A stretch of DNA of 64,000 nt. It comes from Bdellovibrionales bacterium. Lineage in GTDB: Bacteria > Bdellovibrionota > Bacteriovoracia > Bacteriovoracales > Bacteriovoracaceae. Of this stretch, positions 25,222 to 34,936 are shown piece by piece. How positions within the stretch are numbered: the stretch's first letter is position 1; each line of letters starts with the position of its first letter. Under the pieces are notes generated by a model that made no database searches, was not told where the DNA came from, and was given only the letters and a program-made list of their open reading frames with translations. Where the stretch lies: NCBI GenBank assembly GCA_018646675.1, contig JABGUH010000042.1:80872-144871 (forward strand), read 5' to 3'. A program made the translations under genes and the position numbers.

Positions 25222-27695
25222 CTCTCTCTCTCACACACAGCTTGAATAGGGCAATAACGACAGACATCCACTGTGGCTGGTTTGGAAGCGAACTCACAAT
25301 CAGATCCTAGCTTAGCAAGAGTGAGGGACTCCAGGGATTGATACTGTGACAACATCTGCTCTACCCCTTCTGGCGCGATTGAAAGCGCTTTATCCAACTC
25401 GTTAAGTTGTAATAAATGATCATGAGCAAACATTGAAAATGAGATAAAGCGAGAGTGAGGGATGGCCCCCAGATTTATATAGCCAATAAACAACGGTGAA
25501 GTTGAATTGATTTTATTAAGATGTGACAAATAGAATGGTAGCTGTATTTTGCGATAACTGCATATTTCACTTGCAGAAGGGATACTGCCAGCAGAGCGTT
25601 TAAAATCTATAATCCCAAATCCCTGACTACAAGAGAACAGACAGTCAACTCTGCCGCGAGCCCTCTCCTCTGAACACTCGAAGGCATATTCGAAATCCAC
25701 TTTTGCCCCAGGGAAGACTTTTAACATTTTTGCTAATAGCCTGATGCCATTTTCAGTGTAATGAACTACCTCAACTTCCGAGCTGGCAAAATCTATACTT
25801 GAAAGATTTATTTTATGAGTTTTTAAGTATCGTGCCATTACTGATCGCACTGTCAGTAAATGTTTTTGTTCAACCAACTCAGTGTAATTTGACAGGTAGT
25901 GCTCAATTACTAAATGTTCTATTTCTCCTAGCTGATAGGGCTGGAGGACATGCTGAATTGTAACTCGGGGAGAGATTGGATCTAAATATGTGAAGTAATA
26001 TTTTCTAGGACAATCAAGATAACTTTGCAACGATGAAGCAGTGATCCATTTAGGTAGTACTGCCTGCTGCTTTGTCGCTAGTTTAAGTAGGCTGGATGAT
26101 GTTGCCTCGGCTCCAATTTTCTGCGTATCAGTCATAATTTTTGCGCTACTGCAACTATTATCAATCCGTTTAACCACCTCACTCCACCATCCATCTTCCA
26201 GCTCTATTTCTGATTCTAACAATAGGATAGACCCCTCGCGTCTTAAGGAGCTTAACAAGTGATAACGTAAAAATTCATGTTGGAGCTGTGGGCGACGAAC
26301 GGGGCCAATGGTTGCCAAAAAACTTAACACTGATCTAGGATATGAGCTATTACCACTACCCCCCAAACGGCTGGAGTCAGAAGACGCCACCACCCACAGC
26401 GGGCGGTCTAAAGAGGAAGACTCAATCTCTTTGACTGAACTGACCAACAGAGATTTTCGATTAGAGTGCTTAAGTGAAATGGATGAAATTCGGGGTAGTC
26501 GCAATCCAACGCTCATAAATATAAGCTTTAAATCAGCATATCCCAACACGCACTCATCGCCAGTGTCATGGGCAGTAAATTCATCAATTGCCGAATGAAG
26601 CAAAAGTGCAACCTTAATCCGGCGATAGTTGCACTTAGGGAGGCTGGATTCACTTAATATATATTGGTCAATATCACCTATCAGCTGCTCCTGGCCATGG
26701 CGGGAGAATGGGTCACTAAACCATCGAGAGGTTAGCTGTTCTTCGAGCTGCTCTAGCTCACAATAGAAAAGATCACTAGGTGCTTTAAATGATAGGTCCG
26801 GTAATGGCAGTGAATTAATTCGATTGAAATCCAGATCTAGCTCCATCATAAAAATATGGGGGGGAGGAGCATCTGCGCTGATCTGGTTTTGATAGAGATC
26901 CTGCAGTGAATTTCCGAGGTTGCCAGCGGCAAAACGCACTAACGAGCAAGAGGTTTTATCCACCACTACGCTCTCTTTTTTACTATCTATTGGCTGAGTA
27001 TAGTTATCATTTAACCAGGCGATCCAATCGGTCGACTTGCCATGATGATAAATCTCATCCGGCAATAAAACATAGACATTCTCTCTGATCCCAAGAGATC
27101 TTAAGAAGTCCACCTGGATTGCTGATAGATGGGAAAATCCATAAAAAAGATAGTTATATATTGGTAGCTGATCTCTCTGATGAGCCATCTCCAGCGAAGC
27201 CGGAGAGCGATAAGCTTGGGCCAGCTGGTGGTAGACTAGATGTTCATCAGCAATATTTCCTACCTGCTGCAACTCCAAGAAAAAAAGTTTCACTAGAGCT
27301 GATACCTCCTGCCCAAACTCATCTAAGACTTCAATTAATAGGGAGAGATCTAAAGTATAGCTACGAAGGTCACTAAATAGATCGAAGGCACAAATAAATG
27401 TCTCATGTGATAAATTTTTGAAATATCGATTGGCCAAGGAACGTAGTAAAAGCAACATCTGTGACTTGTTAAGTAATTTTAAATCTGGACATATTTTTTT
27501 ACTCTCACCGGCAATAAAGCCAGAGACAGTATTTACAGCAACTTCATCCAAGCCAATACCGGCAGCATTTAGCTTACCGCGAGTTGTATCTGCCAGTGAG
27601 GGACTGGGACAGATAAATACCGTTTTCAGTTCAGCGCTATCTCCGACAATTTCATCCAGTCGAAAATCGTGCTGATATCGATGAACATTAATCAT
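25218..27695 (-). CDS. addB: AddB-like nuclease subunit, inactive helicase
   Basis: 825 residues. The N-terminal 550 follow the helicase-like fold of AddB/AdnA-type subunits, but no Walker A GxGKT is visible, so motor function is probably lost. The C-terminal 270 hold a PD-(D/E)XK nuclease: GEIEHLVIEHYL, ARGRVDCLF and GIIDFKRS. Cysteines in LDCPRKYYF and VCRYCPIQAVC form the iron-staple 4Fe-4S motif normal for AddB. It is coupled to the AddA-like gene (4-bp overlap) and begins 21 bp after the lipoprotein gene upstream. AddAB-type complexes resect DNA ends for RecA. Confidence 0.85.
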   Translation of the reverse strand: MINVHRYQHDFRLDEIVGDSAELKTVFICPSPSLADTTRGKLNAAGIGLDEVAVNTVSGFIAGESKKICPDLKLLNKSQMLLLLRSLANRYFKNLSHETFICAFDLFSDLRSYTLDLSLLIEVLDEFGQEVSALVKLFFLELQQVGNIADEHLVYHQLAQAYRSPASLEMAHQRDQLPIYNYLFYGFSHLSAIQVDFLRSLGIRENVYVLLPDEIYHHGKSTDWIAWLNDNYTQPIDSKKESVVVDKTSCSLVRFAAGNLGNSLQDLYQNQISADAPPPHIFMMELDLDFNRINSLPLPDLSFKAPSDLFYCELEQLEEQLTSRWFSDPFSRHGQEQLIGDIDQYILSESSLPKCNYRRIKVALLLHSAIDEFTAHDTGDECVLGYADLKLIFMSVGLRLPRISSISLKHSNRKSLLVSSVKEIESSSLDRPLWVVASSDSSRLGGSGNSSYPRSVLSFLATIGPVRRPQLQHEFLRYHLLSSLRREGSILLLESEIELEDGWWSEVVKRIDNSCSSAKIMTDTQKIGAEATSSSLLKLATKQQAVLPKWITASSLQSYLDCPRKYYFTYLDPISPRVTIQHVLQPYQLGEIEHLVIEHYLSNYTELVEQKHLLTVRSVMARYLKTHKINLSSIDFASSEVEVVHYTENGIRLLAKMLKVFPGAKVDFEYAFECSEERARGRVDCLFSCSQGFGIIDFKRSAGSIPSASEICSYRKIQLPFYLSHLNKINSTSPLFIGYINLGAIPHSRFISFSMFAHDHLLQLNELDKALSIAPEGVEQMLSQYQSLESLTLAKLGSDCEFASKPATVDVCRYCPIQAVCERER

Positions 27696-27716
27696 AATGC
27701 TCCACCAGCATAGGGG

Positions 27717-28748
27717 CTAAAATGGGTTAAATAGGTTAATGTTTATACTGCGGCGGCTTTTATCCCAGAACATCCTATTTAAGATTTCAGACTCTTCAAA
27801 AAAGCCACAAAAATTTTCAGCAAAGGCTCCATGTGCCATGACTGGAGCTAATAGGGATTGTTGTTTAAATAGTACATTTTTGCCCGTTTTCTCAAACTCT
27901 TCCCAGGATTTTCCGGCCAAAGGAAATTCAAGATTAAATGCTCCCGCCGAGCTTACCAACACCAACATATTAGGATCTCGAGCAGATTCGTTCAGCAGAG
28001 TTGTCGCCACTTTTTCCAAATCCAGTAAAATCTCCTTCGCCTTACCGATCTTATGCTCACGCAGCGCAGCAAGATAGGAGAAGTCTCTAATGACTAGAAA
28101 ATATGCCCGGTGAAATTGCTGCGAATACTGCTGGAAAATAGAGCTAACATTTCCATAGATAGATGAAAAACATCCACCATCATGACAACTTTTGTCATAA
28201 AAGATTTCACCACTTCCGATGGATAACTGCTCTTGATAGTGAAACTGCTTAGTATCGACACTTGGACGCTCCTCCATCTTCCATACTGTCAACCCTTTCA
28301 AAAAATCATCTCTAATCTGCTGGCCACACTGCAAAGAGCGGCCAATACCCGACTTTTTTCCTCCACTTTCAAATAGTGCGGTTTGGTAACCAGCTTTGCG
28401 CAAGACCCTCCAGATCGGCTTAAGGTTAAAGTCATCACAACTACCGGCAATATTCTTATTCCCTAATAGCTGGCCTAAAAAACTATCCTCTGGTTTCGGC
28501 CTTAAGGTATAAAAATTGTAGCTCCAACTCTTACCAAGACAGGTCATCATCTCAAAGGGGCTACGAATCTTCGAGCTGGTACGATTAAATCGCAGCATCG
28601 CCACATGCTCCTCAGCCAGGCCAGCAACCTGTAGCCAGACAATCCGTTTGGGATAGGAGTTAAAGCGGTGCTCGGTCAAATTAACCGTTTGTACCCGGGA
28701 ACAAGCAGATAATAAAAATAGTAGCAGTAACGATTGAATATATCTCAT
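27717..28748 (-). CDS. lipoprotein with degenerate sulfatase-like fold
   Basis: About 343 residues. The start chosen is the ATG at 28748 behind AAGGAAG, giving a short signal peptide with lipobox LLSAC; the longer frame adds 19 unlikely residues. The body recalls alkaline-phosphatase/sulfatase proteins: a first strand RIVWLQVAGLAEEHV where the family has a metal-binding Asp (here Ala), KPIWRVLRKAGYQTALFES resembling the GYxTa helix, and NMLVLVSSAGAF resembling the late SDHG strand. The metal ligands seem lost, so activity is doubtful. It sits upstream of the AddAB-like pair, an odd neighbour for a lipoprotein. The fold is an inference. Confidence 0.55.
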   Translation of the reverse strand: MRYIQSLLLLFLLSACSRVQTVNLTEHRFNSYPKRIVWLQVAGLAEEHVAMLRFNRTSSKIRSPFEMMTCLGKSWSYNFYTLRPKPEDSFLGQLLGNKNIAGSCDDFNLKPIWRVLRKAGYQTALFESGGKKSGIGRSLQCGQQIRDDFLKGLTVWKMEERPSVDTKQFHYQEQLSIGSGEIFYDKSCHDGGCFSSIYGNVSSIFQQYSQQFHRAYFLVIRDFSYLAALREHKIGKAKEILLDLEKVATTLLNESARDPNMLVLVSSAGAFNLEFPLAGKSWEEFEKTGKNVLFKQQSLLAPVMAHGAFAENFCGFFEESEILNRMFWDKSRRSININLFNPF

Positions 28749-28936
28749 GGAAAAAGGTCTTCCTTTTGCTAAAAATAAGCCTCTAGTCGAATATAGATTA
28801 CCCATTAAAAATCAACCAGAAAAGGTACAATTATCACTACAAATACCTTATTCTTATACTAGAAAGCGAACAGAAAGTGTAATGTAATAATTTAACTGTA
28901 TCTAACCCTTGGCACAAAAGCCCATCAGGAGTGAGC

Positions 28937-30940
28937 ATGGACCAAACATTAACATTCTCCCGGGAGATTATGTGGGGTATTCCCACCAGCTTAAGATACC
29001 TTATGTATCTACTTTTTATTCTGGCGGTAATAATTTTTGTTCGTGGATTGTTGTCCAAGATTAATCTGGTAACAAACAGTCAGGGTTGGGATGGATTGAA
29101 AAAACTATCTCCTACAAACATGCAATGGGGAGGATTTCTAAAGACGTTACTACTACAAGGAAAAGTTACCAGAAGAAAGGATGTTGCCCTATTTCATGGG
29201 TTGATTTTTTTTGGTTTTCTCATCCTGTGGATTGCAACTGATTTAGTGGCAATCCACTACGACACCCCTTTTAAAGTATTCCAGGGGACCACCTATATTG
29301 TTATCTCTTTTTTAGCAGATTTAGCAGCTATTGCCATCTTAGTCGGTGTGGGAATTGCATACTACCGACGCTATATTAAAAAGCCTGACTACCTCTCCTC
29401 TACAAAGCCAGCTCGTGAAAAATATATGTATGCCATGCTCTTCAATCTTGTCGTAGTTGGATTAGTAATCGAGGGGATTCGAATTTTAGGTACAGGAATG
29501 CCAATCAATGAACGCATCTGGTCACCAATTGGGTGGGGACTCGCATCACTATTTGGTACTTTTGGGCTGTCATCAGAGAGTTGGGCGCTAGCCTATCAGG
29601 TACTATGGACTATTCATGTGGCAGCAACGATGTTTTTCATTGCCTCCATTCCATATACTAAATTTTTTCATCTGATTCTTGCCCCCTTTAATGCTTTATT
29701 AACCCCGCCAATGAGATCCGCAATACTATCTCCAATGGACTTTGAAGATGAAGAACAAGAGACTTTTGGCTTGGGTAAACTATCTGAATTAAGTGTTAAA
29801 AATCGTCTCGACCTAATTTCTTGTGTTGAGTGCGGTAGGTGCACCTTAGCCTGTCCTGCTCATGGCGCAGGAAAAGATCTAAACCCTAAAACTATTATTA
29901 CCAAGCTTCGAGATTTTATGGAGGGTGTCAAGGATGAGGATGGAGAGATCTGGAATGAATCCGCCCCCATCTACTCCGCGAATGAACTTGATGCATGTAC
30001 TACATGTGGAGCATGTGTGGAAGAGTGTCCTCTTAGCATTGAACATATCAATATTGTAATGGAGGCAAAGCGATATAAAGTTCTAACATTGGGTGATATT
30101 CCTGCGGCAGCAGCAGATGCCACCAACAAAACTAAAATTAATAATAACCCCTGGGGCATCACCCATGATGATCGTTTCAAATGGAGTGAAGGCATGGATC
30201 TACCAAAGATAAAGGCGGGCCAGGAGTATGATTATCTCTATTTTGTTGGTTGTGCCGGATCACATGATGATGCCAACAAGAAAGTAGTACGAGACACCCT
30301 ATCTCTACTGCAATCTGCAGGTGTTAACTTTGCAGTATTGGGACCGGAGGAGAGTTGTTGCGGTGATCCTGTCAGACGCTTCGGGGATGAATACTCCTTT
30401 TTTGAAATTGCTATGAACAATATTGAAAAATTAAATCAATATAAATTCTCCAAAATTATTACCCACTGTCCTCACTGTATGCATACCCTTGGTAAGGAGT
30501 ATAGCAAATTTGATAATGGTAAATATGAGGTAATCCATCATACTGAACTTATCTCAGAACTGCTTGACCAAAATAGAATCACCCCTAAAAAAGAGATCAA
30601 CGAAAAAGTGACATTTCATGATCCCTGCTACCTCGGCCGCCATCACAATCAGTACTCAGCACCACGTAAAATTTTGGACGCTGTCCCCGGACTGACCACA
30701 GTGGAGATGGAGAGGAGCAAAGATCAGTCACTTTGCTGTGGTATGGGTGGCGGAAATATGTGGTATGAGTTGCCAGAAGGAGAAAATCTGGCCTTAAATA
30801 GAATAAAGGATGTAGAAAGCTGTGGTGTAAACAAGGTTTTCACTGCCTGCTCCTACTGTATGATTAATATCAACTCCTCCAAGGAGGAAAGCCTTGAGGT
30901 TGAGGACGTGGCATCCGTACTGGCAAGGTCTGCTCTGTAA
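28937..30940 (+). CDS. membrane-bound Fe-S oxidoreductase (HdrD/GlpC-like, CCG domains)
   Basis: 667 residues. About five membrane helices in the first 260 residues form a cytochrome-b/NarI-like domain. Two 4Fe-4S motifs follow, CVECGRCTLACP (from Cys296) and CTTCGACVEECP (from Cys354), then two cysteine-rich CCG domains (ESCCGDPVRRFGD and SLCCGMGGGNMW). Such proteins pass electrons between soluble carriers, often electron-transfer flavoprotein, and the quinone pool. I used the ATG at 28937 with AGGA at a good distance, not the GTG 6 bp up. The last 47 bp overlap the next gene, whose ribosome binding site lies inside this one. Confidence 0.93.
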   Translation: MDQTLTFSREIMWGIPTSLRYLMYLLFILAVIIFVRGLLSKINLVTNSQGWDGLKKLSPTNMQWGGFLKTLLLQGKVTRRKDVALFHGLIFFGFLILWIATDLVAIHYDTPFKVFQGTTYIVISFLADLAAIAILVGVGIAYYRRYIKKPDYLSSTKPAREKYMYAMLFNLVVVGLVIEGIRILGTGMPINERIWSPIGWGLASLFGTFGLSSESWALAYQVLWTIHVAATMFFIASIPYTKFFHLILAPFNALLTPPMRSAILSPMDFEDEEQETFGLGKLSELSVKNRLDLISCVECGRCTLACPAHGAGKDLNPKTIITKLRDFMEGVKDEDGEIWNESAPIYSANELDACTTCGACVEECPLSIEHINIVMEAKRYKVLTLGDIPAAAADATNKTKINNNPWGITHDDRFKWSEGMDLPKIKAGQEYDYLYFVGCAGSHDDANKKVVRDTLSLLQSAGVNFAVLGPEESCCGDPVRRFGDEYSFFEIAMNNIEKLNQYKFSKIITHCPHCMHTLGKEYSKFDNGKYEVIHHTELISELLDQNRITPKKEINEKVTFHDPCYLGRHHNQYSAPRKILDAVPGLTTVEMERSKDQSLCCGMGGGNMWYELPEGENLALNRIKDVESCGVNKVFTACSYCMININSSKEESLEVEDVASVLARSAL

Positions 30941-32879
30941 GCAGCACCTGCCTTGGATATTATCCTACCTCCTGATTGCATCCAATGCCTTGGGGAGTGT
31001 CAATGACGGGGTCTTTGGTTCCCTAGAGCGCTTAATTCAGCTGGATCGTAACAATATCCACACTCTTAAAGAGAGAGTCAGACGGGATTCCTCCATCATC
31101 ACGACACTGTCACAAGCGACAAAGATCAGTCTGCAACCACAGTTTATGCAGTCAATTTTACTCTACACAAATCCTGATTATATGCACTTGATAAATATAA
31201 ACCCCCAACGTAAAAAGTGTATCTTCTACTCTTTACTAGAGAATAGAATGCTGAACTATGTTGATGGAGTTGTAAACGATGTTATCGTTCAATACCATAT
31301 TGCCGACGGTGAGAAGCGAGAAGCAATCATGGACATAGCAGAATTTTTGAATATTATTTACAAAAAAGAGTGTTCCACCAACCGTACTAACCAGGAGTCT
31401 TTTGCTGATGATAAAATAATTAAAACAATTGCCAAAACTAAGTTTCCAATCCCTCGTACTGCAGGTCAGTGCCAAAAAAATTACTCCGATTGGATAAGTA
31501 ATCCATTTATTGTCCAGTTATGTAAGGTACCTCACACGATCCAATCTGCAACTAAAGGTACCTTTGACCTAAACAACCCTAACAACGAGATAAAAGAGAT
31601 TAGCAAGCTATTGAGCAGAAAAATAAATCATCCGCAAGCAGATCTTTATCGAACCAAAATACCATTTTTTAATCTCTCCTATCTTTTCAATCTGTGTCAG
31701 AATATAAGCAATCCAAAGAAGTTTTGTTACAACTACACAAAAAATACGATCTGGTTAGATGTCACGGAGGGTAAATACCCAAAATATGTCATCTCACACC
31801 GCTGTCGAGAGATGACCCGGAAAAAGAGACTTGGAGCGATTACCTTGAAAGCATGTGCCTCAACTCTTAATCGTGATAATACAATTTGCCTTAAACCGAA
31901 TAAAGAGTATCCTTCCCTTCTTAGAACCAGCAATTGTTCAGAGGTCTCAAATATTTTGGAGCATGCAAATCTTAAGACAGATTATCATGACTGCCCAGGC
32001 AAAATAGACAATGATGGAGTGACTAACATCCACCGCATACTAATGCATTTACACTCTAGCTCATACCAATCATCATCTCTGACCTGCAACAGCGAAGCTA
32101 ACTACTCTTTTTTCAAATTAAATCAACAATTTGATAATATTAATAACTGGCCACTACAAATATGCTATCTCGATCCCGTAACTGAGATGAAGAGATGCTT
32201 GAAATATTTTTCCGGTAATCTAGACCAAAACAGCCCTCATTCAGAATCCAAAGTGGTGGGACAAGTACTACACAACATTCGCGGTGCCCCCAACGGGCTT
32301 AGCTGTCGTATTGTCGATAAGAAAAATTACAATCCAAACCGTCTGGAACATCAAAATGGATGCACGATTGTCTATGATACTAAAAATTGTTCCATCACTA
32401 AATGTCAGAAAATGGTTATTTATCGCAAACATGTAGTGAAAGATATTAGCTATGAAGGGTCTCCCAAGTTTTACTATTTTCCATCTTCTTATAGCAATAA
32501 CCAATTTTCTGTTGATAATATGATGAAGGAGACTCAAAAAATCAGACAAAAGAAAATTTACAACCAAACAATGCTACAGCGATTTATTGATTATAGAAAG
32601 GGAAACATCGTACACGGAATTGGCTGCTCTGAAGACCTACACCCTATGTTTTTTCAAAGAAAAACACTTAATGGCTGTCGCCCTATCCCATTTATTATCG
32701 ACGGATATATAGACAACAGTGGCGATATTAAAATAATTCTACGCACCAGTATATCAGACATCCACAATCCATTGTTGATCACTTGGAACCGAATATTCTC
32801 TTCTCTTGCACACTATCAGGCAACCCATCCTTTAAAGATCTGGTCGCTGTTTGGTATTAGTAAAGCGAGTAAGAAATGA
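30894..32879 (+). CDS. exported cysteine-containing protein of unknown function
   Basis: 661 residues. The start is TTG at 30894, overlapping the Fe-S oxidoreductase by 47 bp, supported by a perfect AAGGAGG 6-7 nt upstream. Residues 18-35 (PWILSYLLIASNALGS) form the hydrophobic core of a probable signal peptide. The mature part has many spaced cysteines, suggesting disulfides in an exported protein, and no motif I recognise. The next gene starts within its stop (ATGA), so it belongs to a four-gene coupled unit. Codon and base use look like the neighbours apart from a slightly higher A+T content. Confidence 0.72.
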   Translation: MRLRTWHPYWQGLLCKQHLPWILSYLLIASNALGSVNDGVFGSLERLIQLDRNNIHTLKERVRRDSSIITTLSQATKISLQPQFMQSILLYTNPDYMHLININPQRKKCIFYSLLENRMLNYVDGVVNDVIVQYHIADGEKREAIMDIAEFLNIIYKKECSTNRTNQESFADDKIIKTIAKTKFPIPRTAGQCQKNYSDWISNPFIVQLCKVPHTIQSATKGTFDLNNPNNEIKEISKLLSRKINHPQADLYRTKIPFFNLSYLFNLCQNISNPKKFCYNYTKNTIWLDVTEGKYPKYVISHRCREMTRKKRLGAITLKACASTLNRDNTICLKPNKEYPSLLRTSNCSEVSNILEHANLKTDYHDCPGKIDNDGVTNIHRILMHLHSSSYQSSSLTCNSEANYSFFKLNQQFDNINNWPLQICYLDPVTEMKRCLKYFSGNLDQNSPHSESKVVGQVLHNIRGAPNGLSCRIVDKKNYNPNRLEHQNGCTIVYDTKNCSITKCQKMVIYRKHVVKDISYEGSPKFYYFPSSYSNNQFSVDNMMKETQKIRQKKIYNQTMLQRFIDYRKGNIVHGIGCSEDLHPMFFQRKTLNGCRPIPFIIDGYIDNSGDIKIILRTSISDIHNPLLITWNRIFSSLAHYQATHPLKIWSLFGISKASKK

Positions 32880-33970
32880 AACAATTGCACCTTCATTGCC
32901 AAGCTATACTAATCCTATGGTTAGCTATAACGTTTAATGGCCATGCTACCAGTGATTTGCCGACCCTAGAAACAAAGCAAACAATCGATCATCTTCGTTT
33001 TATCTCCAAGGATGGTAAATTTACCTATTTTCAACTACGATCTGGCTCCCTCCGATATTCCACTAACTATAACGTTCATGAAGTCATCACTGGAGTGCGT
33101 GGTGATCATTATGAGGTTATCGGCTCAAGCGCTAGAAAAAAAATTGCCATTTCTAAGCGTGGCTTTTTCCATCAACTTTTGGGAGTACGTAATATTGCAA
33201 AAATTTATATCAGTAATTTTAACACACCCCGCGTTCGATATATTGCAAGTGGCATCTCTCCTCAACTCCATTTAGATGACCAGTTTATCTCAGTCTATCA
33301 CCCCGAAAATGGCACCATCACCATTATAGGTACTGAGAAAGCAAGCGATAAATCAATATTTAAACTTAAAAACAGAAGTGACCCATTTTTTATTCCGCAA
33401 GTAGTAATGCTCTCAGCGAAATCAATTTTATATACAGATCTGTCGTCCACGGGTGCTACCGTTATCCTGCACTATAATCGAACAACCAAGCGCAGCAAGC
33501 TTTTTTGGAGATCTTTACTCTTAAATGGCAAAATTGAGATCTGTCGTAATGGTACAGATCTGTTCATCGGACAATTTGGTCGCACCAGCTCCTACCAAGG
33601 ATCAACCATCTGGAAAATGGACGTCACTAGATCTGTCTTTGATAATTCAAGGATAATATACCGCTCAAAACTAAATGATATTGGTAATATCATTTGTAAT
33701 ATTCCAGGAGCAAATATCCATTTCATCAGTGATATTAGTAGGAACAACCAGCGAGAACGCTTTGAAGCAGTGTCGCTACATACAACCAATCATAACAGCA
33801 AGAAAATTGTTCTTAGCGATATAAAAGAGGCTGGCCAACTACTTAATTTGGATGGAAGACTACTTCTACCATTCAATGGCAAGCTATATGTATTACTTGG
33901 CACTAACTCCTCCACGATCACAGATGCCCTTGAAGAGAGTGGTAGTAAAAAGGGAAAGAAGAAAAAGTGA
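32876..33970 (+). CDS. exported beta-propeller-like protein, unknown function
   Basis: 364 residues. A signal peptide (hydrophobic 9-20, ending NGHA) precedes a beta-rich body with repeating patterns of the type seen in WD40/TolB-like propellers (RYIASGISPQLHLDDQFISVYHPENG; VMLSAKSILYTDLSSTG). It ends in a basic KKGKKKK tail. No enzyme motif is seen. It overlaps the genes on both sides by 4 bp (ATGA at its start, GTGA at its end), so its product is probably made in step with both neighbours and may form a complex with them. The propeller is my inference from the strand pattern. Confidence 0.7.
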   Translation: MKQLHLHCQAILILWLAITFNGHATSDLPTLETKQTIDHLRFISKDGKFTYFQLRSGSLRYSTNYNVHEVITGVRGDHYEVIGSSARKKIAISKRGFFHQLLGVRNIAKIYISNFNTPRVRYIASGISPQLHLDDQFISVYHPENGTITIIGTEKASDKSIFKLKNRSDPFFIPQVVMLSAKSILYTDLSSTGATVILHYNRTTKRSKLFWRSLLLNGKIEICRNGTDLFIGQFGRTSSYQGSTIWKMDVTRSVFDNSRIIYRSKLNDIGNIICNIPGANIHFISDISRNNQRERFEAVSLHTTNHNSKKIVLSDIKEAGQLLNLDGRLLLPFNGKLYVLLGTNSSTITDALEESGSKKGKKKK

Positions 33971-34917
33971 TTATTCAAATAAATAAACCGGTTTTTTGGG
34001 GGATTGCACTTTTACTGATAATTGGTAGCACGTCCATTTATGGCAATCGATCTCAGTATCAGATTCGTGCATCCAAGGAGTTTATAAAGATACCTCAGGA
34101 GTTCAACTATCTACTACAATCTCTAAATCAAATAATCCTAACTCCCGCCGAAGAGAGCAAACTACAATCCTCATTGAAAATTATAAATCACAATATCCAA
34201 CGGCTAGATCGTCGTTATCTACTGTTTATGCTTCAAATTGAGATATACCACAGTGCTGCTGGTGCAAATAAAAACCTTACACTACCTTCAACCAAATTCG
34301 ATATTGCTCTTTTTAAGCAACAAAGAAAGATCATTGAGAATCAGTCCTCACTTTTCGGGCTATGGTTATTTGACGCCATCTATAAGGACTTGGAGCGGCT
34401 GGATTCAAACCCCAAATACCAGCAGATATTTAAAAGTACTAATACTATTCGTCGACCTGAAATACGCAAGCTCAAGCGTACAGTTGAAATGTTGGCCCCT
34501 TGGTATAATATTATTGTCCAGGGATCTGTCTCTCAATTTAAATATTTGGTAAAATCAGTCATTCTAAGTAGCACAATCAAGTTGGCACAGCACACATCCC
34601 ATCTCGCAAATTTTTCTGGCTTTTTTCCTAAAACAAATAACTTCGGAAAATTATCATCGACTGGGTTAATTATCATTACTCCAAGCAAGTTTCAGAATAT
34701 CACCAAAACACCACTTGACTCTCTACTAAATAGCGGTAGCACCATCTTAACAATCCCCGATAAGTCTACTTTATCTGCTGACTGGGCCCCGCGCGAGGAA
34801 AAACAGGAGCAACATGCTGCGCATCAAGTCATGCAAAATCCCAGTTATGTTGCACCAGAATCTCTACCGACACCAGTTGATGACTGGATGCTGCCTGCAC
34901 CTACTGATGATTGGTAA
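33967..34917 (+). CDS. membrane-anchored protein with DDW tail, unknown function
   Basis: 316 residues from a GTG that overlaps the previous stop. One N-terminal hydrophobic segment (residues 8-24, ending STSIYG) is a signal peptide or anchor. A mainly helical body follows. The C-terminus is Pro/Ala-rich and ends with two copies of a short acidic-aromatic motif (PVDDW, then PTDDW as the last residues). Such C-terminal motifs often dock onto a partner. It is the last gene of the coupled unit and ends 19 bp from the convergent hydrolase gene. No family is recognised. Confidence 0.68.
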   Translation: MIIQINKPVFWGIALLLIIGSTSIYGNRSQYQIRASKEFIKIPQEFNYLLQSLNQIILTPAEESKLQSSLKIINHNIQRLDRRYLLFMLQIEIYHSAAGANKNLTLPSTKFDIALFKQQRKIIENQSSLFGLWLFDAIYKDLERLDSNPKYQQIFKSTNTIRRPEIRKLKRTVEMLAPWYNIIVQGSVSQFKYLVKSVILSSTIKLAQHTSHLANFSGFFPKTNNFGKLSSTGLIIITPSKFQNITKTPLDSLLNSGSTILTIPDKSTLSADWAPREEKQEQHAAHQVMQNPSYVAPESLPTPVDDWMLPAPTDDW

Positions 34918-34936
34918 CTGATATTATTTAAGAGTA

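Noticed and set aside
26308..26598. Plus-strand frame of 96 residues
   Set aside because: It is antisense to the AddB-like gene and shows no start signal or family motif.
25218..27695. Active helicase in the AddB-like subunit
   Set aside because: No Walker A motif is found; only the nuclease and Fe-S parts are supported.
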